A DNA stretch of 64,000 bases from positions 5,952,001 to 6,016,000 of the forward strand of contig CM073518.1 of NCBI GenBank assembly GCA_037074615.1, in the 5' to 3' direction. The translations under genes and the position numbers were made by a program. How positions within the stretch are numbered: position 1 is the stretch's first letter; each line of letters opens with the position of its first letter. The DNA is from Leucaena leucocephala. Lineage: Eukaryota > Streptophyta > Magnoliopsida > Fabales > Fabaceae. Shown here piece after piece: positions 22,101 to 33,693 of this stretch. Under the pieces are notes generated by a model. It saw only the letters and a program-made list of their open reading frames with translations. It was not told where the DNA came from and searched no databases.

Positions 22101-22385
22101 GCAAAGCTTCCTCCTCTCTCTCTGATTACCGACGGAAAAAAAAATGGGAAAGAAGAAAAATTGTTGAAGTTAAAAAAAAAAAAGCAGATGGGTATTTTGG
22201 GAATTTCAAGGGGTGTCTGAAAAATAAAATTCTCACTGTGGCTGGAGCTGGGATTCGACCTTCAGTTTAACTACACTTCCAAAAACCACCCAGGTAGCCA
22301 TTTCCTCTTGTAATTTCACTGCCAGAAAATATATATAATCTTAAATAAATTATTATCCTATCTTACATTTTCCAGAATCATTACA
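19187..22385. mobile_element. Solo LTR of a Ty3/Gypsy-like retrotransposon, about 3.2 kb
   Basis: The segment begins TGTCACGTCTCG and ends AATCATTACA, the TG...CA form of LTRs. It is flanked by a perfect 5-bp duplication GCAGC (19182-19186 and 22386-22390). No internal gag or pol sequence and no second LTR are seen, so recombination between two LTRs probably removed the rest. The TGTCACG start is common in Gypsy LTRs, but the lineage is inference. Inside are a hairpin-forming tandem array (19826-20030) and TA/CA microsatellites (21197-21410). Confidence 0.65.
19826..20030. repeat. Tandem array of about seven short hairpin units in the solo LTR
   Basis: Units of about 27-38 bp begin CAGGC and end ACGA(A/G). 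Each encloses a short inverted repeat around a 3-5-nt loop, often ACGAG. The stems differ by unit: GTGGC/GCCAC (19870-19884), TGGAC/GTCCA (19896-19910), GTAGC/GCTAC (19930-19944), GGT/ACC (19957-19967), GAGT/ACTC (20011-20023). One unit (near 19981-19995) is decayed. Confidence 0.75.
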
Positions 22386-22390
22386 GCAGC

Positions 22391-24073
22391 TATATGGCTA
22401 TGCAAGTGGGAGCTATCAGTATAATTTGGATTATATCTTAATTAAGTGGCTAGGCATTTACTAATTAGCATCTTAATGAATAGAGAATGGACAAACAGCT
22501 TTTGTTCTCCGTTAATTACTTGAGTCAAGAGTGAAGATCACCCAACTAAGTATTAGCTCACATGCATGTTTAGTCTCCATAATTGATTGATAGTTGACTG
22601 CGAATATATACACATGCATGCATGCATGCATGGATTCACGTTTTTTAAAGAAAAAACTAACGATTCAATCTATGGCGCGGCTGTGAGTTAAAAACATGAT
22701 TTAGATGGAAGTTCATGGAGATGGACGATAGTTGAAATGCATGCAGCAGACGGCATGTCGGCATGAATGTGGTGTCAAACTTCAAAGGAGAGACCAAATT
22801 AAGTATTAATTAAGTTAATGTGCCTCTCTATTTTGACTAATTCTACGCTGACAAATTAAAATATTACATTCGCTGGCCCAAAAGTGCTTTACAAAATCCT
22901 GCTTCTCTTCGGCTAATATTTTGTGAATGTATGGAAAGAAAGAAAACGATAGTTTTAAAAAAAAAAATTAATCTAAATTTTAGTTTATAAAAATTTTAAA
23001 ATAGTCTAAAAAGAATTTTAGACTAAACTATGATTTAAAATCTAGATTTTAAATTAGTTATTGAAACTAGTTTCTAGAATAGTAAAAGAGTTTATGGACT
23101 AGTCAATTACTATTTTACCCTTACTTTTTTTTACACTCTCTCTCCTATCTCCTCTCCACCCTCTTTTATCTCTCTTCTCTCTTCTTCACCCTCTCTCCTC
23201 TCTCATATTTTTAACAAAATCATACCCTTTCTAATAATTTTTCAATTATAAAAATCCTTCTAGTAATAACTATCTAAACACTCATTTATTCAGAACACTT
23301 TCTTCCATAAACTCTTCTCTAAAAGCTTTTTTCTAAAAGCTGTCCAAAATACATTTTTTTCATAAATTTTTTTTCAAACTTTTATCCAAACAGGCTCTTT
23401 GTATCAAATAGGACGTGGGATTCAATTTAAAAAAAAGGATATGGAGTTACTTTTAGGGCCGTTTGGTTCATTTCTTGTGAACATGATAATGCAATTCAAT
23501 GTAATGAATACAGTGCAATTTTGATTGCTGAACATAAGAAAAATATCAAATTATGAAATGACTTTTTTTCATTCAAACAGATTTTAAACCTGAAATTTCT
23601 TGTTTAAACATCCCATTGCTACTCAAATAATTTCTTTAATATTCTCAATATTCTATTTTTTTTAAAGGACGTGATTTATCATGAGTGATGATGATGGATG
23701 ATTTATCTTGATATATAAACCAGAATTTAGGCCTCATCCCTTAGATTGGGGGACTCATTTACACACAAAAATATCAATGCTGGCCGGTTTGAACCTAGGA
23801 TCTTCCATAGAGGTGGCAAGTTGCGCTGTTAATTAGGTAGCTAGCTCTATTGATTTGACTAAAATGTACACGTTTATTTTTATTTTTTTCCCCAAATAAA
23901 ATGTAAAAAGTGTACATGTTTATATTACATGCTTAATCAGCATTTCTAGTACTGCATTCACTTTATCTAACTTACCCACCCTCTTCAACTTACTTGACGT
24001 TAAATTCTTAGACGGATTCCACACACACAACATGCAAATAGGAGACCATGCATAATGTTGATATGTATTACTA
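22391..24073. other. Intergenic with a MITE copy and a GCAT microsatellite
   Basis: Contains a (GCAT)n run near 22613-22632 and a MITE copy (22935-23394). A GGGCCGTTTGGTTC motif at 23457-23470 could be the end of another MITE, but I cannot find its partner. No gene supported. Confidence 0.4.
22935..23394 (+). mobile_element. MITE family copy 2
   Basis: Shares with the copy at 18281 the GAGTTTATGGACTAGTCAA-like block, the CT-rich tract, the TAACTATCTAAACACTCATTT block and the TATCCAAACAGG end. The left terminus is eroded, so that boundary is approximate. Confidence 0.6.
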
Positions 24074-25132
24074 TTATGGGTTCTTAATGACTAAGCAAAG
24101 ATCATTCTTCTTGTGCACAGCTATATATTCCCTGTGTGACTTTGTGTCTATGTCTTGTTCCTTAATCCCAGCGGGCAATTCCCAGTCGAAAGAGTGAACA
24201 AGATTCGAAAGTGCAAGCTCCAGTGTGACTACTGCCATGTTCATCCCTGGACAATCCTGCGACCAGCTCATAATCTTGGCCTTTGAAGTTTATTGAACAG
24301 TTGAAGAACCTTTCTTGATAAAACTCTTCTGGTTCTTCCCATGTTTCAGGGTCTCTCCCTATAGCCCATGCATTCACCAAAACTAGAGTTTTTGGTTGAA
24401 TCTCGTAACCTTCTATGTTGCACATGTCCATGGATTCTTTTGGTAGAAGCAAGGGCGTAGGTGGAAACGGTCTCAGGGTCTCCTTCACCACGGCTTTGAA
24501 ATAAGGAAGCCTCTCATCTCAATATTATCTTCACTTCTAAATTCTTTGTCGCCATATAACTTTCTGATTTCATCTTGTACCTTATTCATCACTCTTGGAT
24601 TCTTTATCAATGAGGCCATCACCATAACTACTGTTGCTGCACTCGTGTCTGTTCCTGCTATAAATATATCTTGCATCCACATAAAAGAAATTGAATAACA
24701 TTCAACAAAACACTCTTGTGTGTTACAGAAAATGGATTACCATGAGCAAAGCCTTGATGTGATCTATAGTGAGATCAAAAGATGATGAACGAGCATCCAT
24801 TATCTGAAGAAGGATATTAATGATGTCTTGTTGGTCGGTCCCCTGAGGCGTTGTTGGATTCATGTGGTCGTCGATAACTTGTTGGTAGAACATGTCGAGC
24901 TGCTCGAAGGTTTTATCCAGTCGTCTGAGAAGTCCTCTGATTCTATTGACCCTCCCCTAGCATGGCAGATAGTCTGAGAAATAAAATTCCGCAAACAAAA
25001 CCTCAGCTTCATTCAACAGTTCATGAAATCTACTTCTCTCGCTTCCTTTGTCTTCCAATAACTCGTACCTTTTCCCGAAAGCAATCCTACAAATTAAAGT
25101 GCTTGTGAATGACAACAACGTCTCGCTCAAAT
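24074..25132 (-). pseudogene. Cytochrome P450 pseudogene A (CYP71 clan), 5'-truncated
   Basis: A relic of the array gene type. Roughly the first 150 codons are missing: homology starts at the NLSETLL-like stretch near 25132. Recognisable parts are the D-MFYQQVI-DHMNPT region, the I-helix AGTDTSAAT and the KETLR motif. Lesions seen: a TAG replacing Leu in the LPW-LGW segment (near 24957-24961); an extra few bases after the DNIE codons (24510-24530); a 16-bp deletion that removes the haem-loop FGAG (near 24265), explained by two GAGCTG repeats in intact relatives; and a 1-base loss right after it. It cannot bind haem, and I read it as dead. Confidence 0.9.
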
Positions 25133-25685
25133 TGCCAATTTCATATGTTATTTAATTACCAATTATATTTGATTATATTTCTCTAACTATTTTGAAAATT
25201 GATGATTTTCTATCAAATAATTATAAATAAAAATTTCAAACCAATGATGTACATTTTTTTAAAAAAAAACATAATTTATTATTTTACGCACAACACTCAT
25301 ATTTGGATGTAACAATTCTCCCTGGAAAATGGACCGGGGACCTTACTCTAGAACTCGACGGTTGGCGATTGGGTTGAAAGGAAATGCCAAAAACAACGTC
25401 TTTTGGACTCTTGACATAGCATCTGAAACCTTCCACACATTCACTGAATTCAAACGCATTTCTTGCATGCTTCATGTCACGATACTGTACTTTCCTTCCT
25501 TTCTTTCTCTGTTTAAAACTATTCATCGCTTTATCTTACCGTTAAATTCCGAGATAAGGTAAAGAAGATCAACTCCATATGTCATAAGAATTACGGCGAA
25601 CACAAATTCCACTATCATAGCTAAAACTACAAAAGATACTACGAAAGCAAAAATGCATTTGTTATTTATTGGGAACAACCTATAC
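25133..25685. other. Spacer between two P450 pseudogenes
   Basis: Holds an 80-codon minus-strand open frame (25284-25526) with no family resemblance I can recognise and no P450 homology. It may be a filler insertion that displaced the first part of pseudogene A. Function unknown; probably not a gene. Confidence 0.3.
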
Positions 25686-27267
25686 CTATGCTGTGTGATT
25701 CTTGGCAAGTAGGCAAAGATCATTCTTTTTGAGCATTGTTATTCCTGGAAGGACTTCTGTGTCAATGTCTTCCTTCTCAATCCCAGGGGGCAACTCCCAA
25801 TCAAATGAATTCACTAGATTTGCAAGTGTCAGCTTCACCGTGACGATTCCCATGTTCATTGCAGGACAAATCCTGCGTCCTGCCCCAAATGGAATCAGTT
25901 CAAAATCGTTGCCTTTCAAGTCTATTGAACTGCTGAAAAATCTCTCTGGATAAAATTGTTCTGCATTTTCCCATGTCTCTGGGTCTCTCGCTATAGCCTA
26001 CGCATTCACAAACACCAGAGTTCTGGGTTGAATTTGGTAGCCCTCTATGTTGCATCTTTCCATGGATTCTCGTGGCAAAAGTAATGGCGAAGGAGGGAAT
26101 AGTCTCGGTTTCCTTCACCACTGCTTTCAGATAAGGAAGCCTCTCTATATCCTCTTCACTTATAAATTCTTTCTCACCGTATAGATTTCTGATTTCATCT
26201 CGAACCTTCTTCATCACTCTTGGGTTCTTTATCAGTGAGGTCATAGCCCAAATTACCGTCACTGCAACTGCGTCTGTTCCTGCTATAAATATATTCTGCA
26301 TAATCCACAACAAAGAAATTGAAAAACCTACGACGACAATGACTCTTATAATGCAACGCAAGAAACAGAGAAAATCATATTACCATGAGCAAGGCCTTGA
26401 TGTGATCCAAAGTGAGATCGAATGTGGTTGAATTAGGATCCATCATTTGAAGAAAGATATCAATGAAGTCTTCTTGTTGGTCCGTTCGAGGCGTTGTCGG
26501 ATTCATGTGGTCGTTGATGACTTGCTGGTAGAACATGTCGAGCTGCTTGAAGGTTTTATCCAATCGATTGAGAAGTCCTCTGAGTCTATCAATCCAACCC
26601 AACCATGGAATATAATCTGAGAAGTAAAATTCCACCAACAACGCTTGAGCTTCATTCAGAATCCCATGAAATCTGCTTCTCTCACTTAATTCGTCATCCG
26701 ACTCATATTTCTTCCCGAAAGCAATCCTACTAATCAAAATACTTGTGAAGGACACCAATGTGCCGCTCAAGTTGATTACTCTGTGGGAATTAGCAAATTG
26801 TGACAACCTTCCAATCAGTCGCAAAACCTCGTCTTCTCGAATGGACGAAAAGATTGGGTGCGTCTATAGCTAAAGAAGTGAAAGACACACAGTTTTTTCA
26901 TCTCTCTCCAATGTTCACTGTAGGGAGCGAAACCCAAGTCTGAACCACTGTAAGACAACTTGCTTTGACCAAGCAAGGAGGGTCTGCTAGCAAATACGAG
27001 GTCGTGGATTTTCATGACTTGTCTGGCTATTCTGGCAGAGGAAACAACAATGGCCGGCTTGACGCCGAAGCGCAGGAACATGAGAGGACCATATAGCTTG
27101 GAGAGATTCCATAAATAGCGATGTGGGGCAGAGTTAGGAATCTGGTGAAGATTGCCTATGAGAGGAACACCCAAAGGACCAGGTGGGAGATGAGCTCTGT
27201 TTCTTGTTGTTCTGTAGAAAAGAAAGATGAGGAAGATGGATGAGAAGATAATGACAAGTAGAACCAT
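25686..27267 (-). pseudogene. Cytochrome P450 pseudogene B (CYP71 clan), full length
   Basis: Keeps the full two-exon layout (26394-27267 and 25686-26295) with membrane anchor, PPGPLGVPLIGNL hinge, AGTD I-helix and haem loop FGAGRRICPA. Three lesions break it: a 1-base deletion in the CGTCC(C)ATTCG stretch (near 26850), a 2-base deletion directly after the KET of the ExxR motif (near 26107-26112), and TAG in place of the Trp codon in the VNAWAI segment (near 25997-26000). With few lesions and a complete structure, this copy died more recently than pseudogene A. Confidence 0.92.
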
Positions 27268-28164
27268 TGTAGACGCTTTATTCTAAGACATACGGAAGTG
27301 GGATTGATTAGAATGGTTGAAATCTATGGCGTCTGACTCTGGTTGTAGATGATTTTTCTGGCATATTTGTTCATTTCTAAAACAGAGGATCACTCTGGCA
27401 CGTAACTTGTTCATATCCCCTTCATAAAATCTTCGAATTCTAATTACTCACGGAAAAGACTTCGTTAGTGGAAGAGTTCTCTCGCTAATAAGTTGATGCT
27501 TCTAAGGATTATTCTATCTGGTAGTTTACAACATTTCGTTGGAGGATTTCTCTGATTATTCTGCTTACAGTGCTCAGAAGTTTGCAGGCTGGAGATTTCG
27601 GGAAGATGAAGATTCGTCGAATCTCTTGTCGGATACTGAAAGTTCCGATAGACTCAAACAGTTGTCAATATGCATCACTCTTGCAAGTTGCAATATGAAA
27701 GCCTCCAACTGTCCCCACTTTTGGTCGTGTTTCATTTCAACTTCACGTTTTCTTTTTTAATTTTTTTTAAAATAATTTTTTATTCATTTTAGAAGTTTTA
27801 AATATTAAAAGAATAAATACGATGTTTAAATAATTCTTTTTCTGTGAAATAAATTCAGCATACGTGACGATGTTGATATCGAGGATCTTGATAAACCAGA
27901 GTTTGGGCTCCGTCCATTAAACTGGGTTTGATTCAAACAGGCCACAAGCTTTAATTGACAACATCGCCTTGCCTAAATTGTCTACGTCTATCTTACATGC
28001 TTATCCGGTACTTCTCTGATATTTTCAAAGTGTTACCAAATATTTGACTTTTGAATCCGCATGCTAACTTAACCTCTTTGACTACTTACTCTCCATGATC
28101 AGAATACGACAAACACAAATTTCCAGCAAAGAGAAAAATTTTAGAGAGCCGTATACATCTTGAA
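27268..28164. other. Intergenic spacer of the P450 array
   Basis: Promoter region of pseudogene B and 3' flank of the next P450. I see no supported gene or repeat. Confidence 0.35.
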
Positions 28165-29982
28165 TCATTCTTCTTGTGGGTGTTGTGTTATATGGTTGTT
28201 GGCGACCAGACAAAGATCGTTCTTCTTGTGCATTGTTATTCCTGGTATGACTTCTGTGTCAATGTCCTGCTTCTGAATCCCAGAGGGCAATTCCCAATCA
28301 AAAGAGTGAACTAGATTAGCGAGCATAAGCTCCACAGAGGCCACTCCCATGTTCAACGCAGGACAAATCCTGCGTCCTGCTCCAAATGGAATCAGCTCAA
28401 AATCTTGCCCTTTAAAATCTATTGAACACTTGAAGAACCTTTCCGGATAAAATTCTTCTGGATCTTCCCATGTCTCTGGGTCTCTTCCTATAGCCCATGC
28501 GTTCACAAAAACCAGAGTTTTTGGTTTAATCTCATACCCTTCTATGTTGCACTTTTCCCTGGATTCTCTTGGCACAAGCAATGGGGTAGGTGGGAACAAT
28601 CTCAGAGTCTCCTTCACCACTGCTTTCAGATATGCAAGACTCTCTATATCCTCTTCATTTATAAAAGCTCTGTCGCCATATAACTTTCTGATTTCATCTT
28701 CTACCTTCTTCATCACTCTGGGATTCTTCATCAGTGAGGTCATCGCCCAAACTAATGTCGCTGCACTCGTGTCTGTTCCTGCTATAAATATATTCTGCAT
28801 CCACCATAAGAGAAATTAATTCATCAATAACCCTCAAAATATACTAGTAACTCTTATTAATATAAGAGTTAGTTGATATTTTTAAATAAATTAAATAAAT
28901 TAGTTAATTATAATAAATATAAGAACTAGTTGATTAATTTTGATAGAATAAAAAATATATAATATGAATTCGTCTTAAAGAATTAGATTTAGTTATGATT
29001 AATTGATTTATTTTATTTTCTTAATCTATTTAAAAAATTCAATTAGATTATTAATTAGCATTTCAGTACAGCAAGACGGAGACTACATTACCATGAGCAA
29101 AGCTTTGATATGGTCCATGGTGAGATCAACCGAGGTTGAATGAGTATTCATTATTTGAAGGAAGATATCAATGATGTCTTTTTGTTCGGTTTGAGGCGTT
29201 AACGTTGTTGGATTCATGTGGTCGTCGATGACTTGTTGATAGAACATGTCGAGCTGCTTGAAGGTTTTATCCAGTCGACTATGAAGTCCTCTGATTCTAT
29301 CAATCCAGCCCAACCACGGAATATAATCTGAGAAGTAAAATTCTGTCAACAAGGCCTGAGATTCGTGGAGCAGCTCACGAAGTCTACTTCTCTCGCGTCC
29401 TTTGTCTTCTTCCAGCTCATATCTCTTCCCGAAAGCAATCCTACAAATCAAAGTTGCTGTGAAAGACATCATTGTCTCGCTAAGGTTGATTACTCTGTGA
29501 GAAGTAGCAAGTTGAGACAACTTGCGAATCATTCTCAAAACCTCGTCCTCACGAATGGGACGAAACGAGTGGATGCACCGAGAGCTAAACAGGTGAAGGA
29601 CACACAGTTTTTTCCTTTCTCTCCAATAGTCACTGTAAGGAGCGAAAGCCACGTCTAAGCCATTGTAAGACAGTTTCTGTTGACCAAGCAAGGATGGTCT
29701 GCTGGCAAATACGAGGTCGTGGGTTTTCATGACGTGGCTGGCTATTTTGGCAGAGGAAACAACAATGGTTGGCTTGAGGCCAAGGCGAAGGAAGATGAGA
29801 GGGCCATATTGCTTGGAGATACGCCATAGATAACGATGTGGGGCAGAGGTAGGAAGCTGGTGAAGATTGCCTATGAGAGGAAGACCTGAAGGACCTGGTG
29901 GAAGATGTGGTGGTGTTCTTCTGGTTCTGTAGATAAGAAATACGAGGAAGGTAGATGAGAAGAGAATGACAAGGGCCAACAT
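28165..29982 (-). CDS. Cytochrome P450, CYP71 clan, intact array member
   Basis: Membrane-anchored monooxygenase, probably of specialised metabolism. Exon 1 is 29092-29982 and exon 2 is 28165-28794 (GT-AG), 506 residues. The ATG at 29982 puts the hydrophobic anchor at the very N-terminus; an in-frame ATG 12 codons upstream (30018) would add hydrophilic residues and is less likely. Motifs: PPGPSGLPLIGNL hinge, AGTDTSAAT I-helix, KETLRLFP ExxR, YPERFF, haem loop FGAGRRICPA. The Ala after CP, where most P450s have Gly, also occurs in CYP83-type enzymes, so it need not mean loss of function. Its closest relatives are the neighbours at 31124 and the two pseudogenes, all in one orientation. Confidence 0.95.
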
Positions 29983-31123
29983 GTCTATGTGTGCTTGCCT
30001 ACTTGGAGCTAAGCACACTTGATTCTAAGTTATATAAATACAAGTGGGGTTCAATAATGGCTAACCACACTCCAAAAAAAAAGAGAAAAAGGAATGGAAA
30101 GAAAATAGAGGAATGGATACGACACGTGTGAATGAATATGGAACGGAGCGGGCGCCTTGTCATTTCCCTATGATATGTTGGGCTTTGCAGTGTTCTTCCG
30201 GATTCAAAATTTCGACTTATTGGTTAAGTGTTCTCATTATACAATTTGGCCCACACGATGTTGATTTAGCGAAATGAAGTGATCTTCTGATCTTCACCAA
30301 TGGTCTCACGAGAAACACGTTAGAAAATATTAATTTTTTTAAAAAAATTGATTTCAAAATTTTCATTATAATATTTTGAAAAACTTAATTATAGCTTTTT
30401 TAAAAAAATAATAAAAATTTTAACCTTCCACGTGTAACTAAAAAAAAATTCGAACTACATTAAAATCTATAAAATCGAAGTTACTGATTTTAAATTTTAA
30501 TTCCTTTTATTTCATGTCTCCAAATGAAATATTAAGTATAAATATATCTGAAGAAAAATTATTCTAAAATTTTGTATGAAGTTTATTTTTATTTTTCTAT
30601 TATTTTATTTATCCATATACATATTTCTATATAAATATATCATCTTATATGTTTTCAATTCTAGTTTGTATGGTTCCGGTAGTATGTATCTTTGCTTGAT
30701 ACAGACAATTTTGAAGCAAATATAGCATGTGAGTCCCGCGTACGCCACTTCAAACCTCACCCACACAAATTTGGTATTATTATATTTTTAATTTTTTAAA
30801 TTTTAGGTCGATAGATATCTGGCTCGCCGATAATTAATTACAGTGATGGGTTTTGACTACTATAATGCTGGCGTTTGGTTGATTCATCAAATTAACTTTG
30901 TTGGTCGGATAAAAAAACCAATCGGTGTATTTAACTTGTCTTCTTCACTCTATTTTCAGACACATTGAACCCTTCGACGACGGAAATTAAAGAAGATAAA
31001 CTCCACTTGATTACAATACAACGAATAATTCAAGTTTCGTCTATCACAGTTGATACTATACTACCGAGTGTATTTTGTGTGTGTGTCTATGAAAAAAAAA
31101 GTTTAAGAGGCTAGCTGCACTTA
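29983..31123. other. Intergenic spacer of the P450 array
   Basis: AT-rich; the left ~60 bases hold a TATATAAAT-type TATA (30030-30040) for the P450 on its left. Nothing else recognised. Confidence 0.35.
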
Positions 31124-32712
31124 TTATTTTGATGTGTTTGTTTTATGGTTCTTAGCGGCTAGACAGAGATCATTTTTCTTGTGGATGGTTATTCCTTGTA
31201 TGCCGTCTGTGTCGATGTCTTGCTCCTCAATTCCAGCAGGCAATTCCCAATCAAAACTGTGAAGAAGATTAGCAAGTGCAAGCTCTACATTGATTACTCC
31301 CATTTGTATTCCTGGACAAATCCTACGACCAGCTCCAAAAGGAATCAGCTCAAAGTCTTGGCCTTTGAAGTTTATTGAACAGTTGAAGAACCTTTCTGGA
31401 TAAAATTCTTCTGGATCTTCCCATGTCTCAGGGTCTCTTGCTATAGCCCATGCATTCACCAAAACTAGGGTTCTTGGTTGAATCTCATACCCTTCTATGT
31501 TGCACTTTTCCATGGATTCTCTGAGCACGAGTAAGGGCACAGGTGTGAACAGTCTCAGAGTTTCCTTCAGCACTGCTTTCAAATAAGGAAGCCTCTCAAT
31601 ATCATCTACGCCTATAAATTCTTTGTCGCCATATAACTCTCTGATTTCATCTTGTACCTTCTTCATCACTCTTGGATTCTTCATCAATGCGGTCATCGCC
31701 CAAACTACTGTCGCCGCGCTCGTGTCTGTTCCTGCTATAAATATATTCTACAACCACGCATGAGAATTATTTGATCAATATAATAGCCCGAAAAAGTACT
31801 ATATATAAAAGATGGAGACAAAATTACCATGAGCACAGCTTTGATGTGATCAAAAGTGAGATCAACCGAGGTTGAATGATCATTCATTATTTGAAGAAAG
31901 ATATCAATGATGTCTTGTTGATCGGTTTGAGGGGGTGTTGCGTTCATGTGATCTTTGATGGCTTGTTGGTAGAACATGTCGAGCTTCTTGCAGGTTTGAT
32001 CAAATCGACTGAGAAGTCCTCTGAGCCTATCAACCCACCCCAACCATGGCAGATAATCTGAGAAGTAAAATGCCGCCATCAAAGCCTGAGCTTCGCTCAA
32101 CAGTTCGTTAAATCTTCTTCTTTCACCTGCTTCATCTCCTTCTGACCCATACCTTTTCCCGAAAGCAATCCTACAAATTAAAGTGCTTGTGAAAGACAAC
32201 AGCGTCTCGCTCAAGTTGATTACTCTGTGAGAATCAACATATTGAGACAACTTTCGAATCATTCGCAGAGCCTCATCTTCTTGCATGGGACGAAAGGAGT
32301 GGATTCGTCGAGAACTGAACAGGTGGAGGACACACAATCTTCTCATGTCTCTCCAGTAGTCACTGTAGGGAGCGAAAGCCAAGTCTAAGCCATTGTAAGA
32401 CAATTTTCTTTGACCAAGCAAGGAGGGTCTGCTAGCAAATACGAGATCGTGGGTTTTCATGACTTGTCTGGCTAATCTTGCAGAAGAAACAACAATGGTG
32501 GGCTTGACGCCAAAGCGCAGGAACATGAGAGGACCATGTTGCTTGGAGAGATGCCATAAGTAACGATGCGGTTCAGAACTAAGAAGCTGGTAAAGATTGC
32601 CTATGAGAGGAACACCCGGAGGGCCTGGTGGAAGACGTGCTCTTGTTCTTCTTCTTCTGAAGAAAAGAAATACGAGGAAGATGAATGAGAAGAGAATGAC
32701 AAGCACCTCCAT
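31124..32712 (-). CDS. Cytochrome P450, CYP71 clan, intact array member
   Basis: Second intact enzyme of the array. Exons 31828-32712 and 31124-31747 (GT-AG) give 502 residues. An N-terminal anchor is followed by an RRRR stop-transfer cluster, PPGPPGVPLIGNL, AGTDTSAAT at the exon 2 start, KETLRLFTP, YPERFF and haem loop FGAGRRICPG. No breaks. A minus-strand TATATAAC lies about 55 bp upstream of the ATG (32763-32770). High similarity to the gene at 28165 indicates tandem duplication, and the substrate is likely related; its identity cannot be read from sequence. Confidence 0.95.
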
Positions 32713-33693
32713 GTTTGTGATGCGATTTGAATTATACGTGGAGCTAAGAACTTGATTCCAAAGTTATATATACAAGTGGTGACCATCAGTAGAGGAATAT
32801 AAGGTTGGATTGGTTGCAATCTTTTCTTCCCCGTTTTTTAGGACCTGTGTCTATAAATAGCTTGAAAACAAAAGCTATGAGAAAAAGCTGAGCTACAGTG
32901 TCAACAAGTATGAATGAATAAATGGTAAAAAAAAAAATTAGATATATGTTGGTTGGTATAATTTTACATGTGGATCGATCAGTCATAAGTTCTGTGGCTA
33001 TGCATGGGAAGATGGAGAAAGTATGAAGGAGAAAGAATTTGTTTGGTTGGTTGAGGTTGACTTGGGCATGTGATATATATGGATTTTAATTAGATTAATG
33101 AAGGTCATTGTTTTCTCTGTTTCTTCCTTATTTATATATTTATGTTCTCATTTCAATCATCCTTGGTTGTTTTGCTCAACCGCTTCCTCCAAATATGGCA
33201 CATCTTCTTCATTGAAACTGTCACCATCTCATGTATCTTAGATCTGGAGAAGCCCCGGGATCCTATCTCTTCTATGAATATATATGTTGTCTGTGTCTTC
33301 ATATGGATGAAGTGGTCCGCTATTTTGGTATATATACTCCACGCATCTATCTAATTGAATGAAGAAACTTCTCGCATATTGCACCAAAACCCATTTGTTC
33401 GCGCTAAATGCTGTCAGCCATGCGCGCGCGCGCGCGTGTTCACAACCTTATTTGTCGATAAAATAGCAAGAACCATGACTCATGACAGAACAGACATCAT
33501 TTATATGGTAATAGAAACTAGGAAGGGGCAGTTGTTATTATTATTATTAAATAATAATATAAAAACTTAATTTCCCCTCAAAAGAAGAGAAATTGGGTTG
33601 TCTGTCCAGAATCTGCTTATGGCCCATTTACAATCATGATACAGGCTTTTCACAACAATCGGGCCCGCTTCCTATCCTCTCTTTTGGTCCTTC
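32713..33693. other. Intergenic between the P450 array and the bZIP cluster
   Basis: No supported gene. A short CG dinucleotide run lies near 33422-33436. The right end is the 3' flank of the minus-strand bZIP-like gene. Confidence 0.35.

Noticed and set aside
25284..25526. 80-codon frame between P450 pseudogenes
   Set aside because: No recognisable domain, no homologous neighbour, Arg/Lys/Ser-rich; kept only as an uncharacterised spacer.
28850..29060. AT-rich segment similar to stretches near 41000, 44050 and 49100
   Set aside because: Resemblance is mostly A/T composition with short shared words; no ends or duplications could be fixed.
16236..32712. Biosynthetic gene cluster built around the P450s
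   Set aside because: Only P450s are present; no backbone enzyme or other tailoring enzyme lies in the window.
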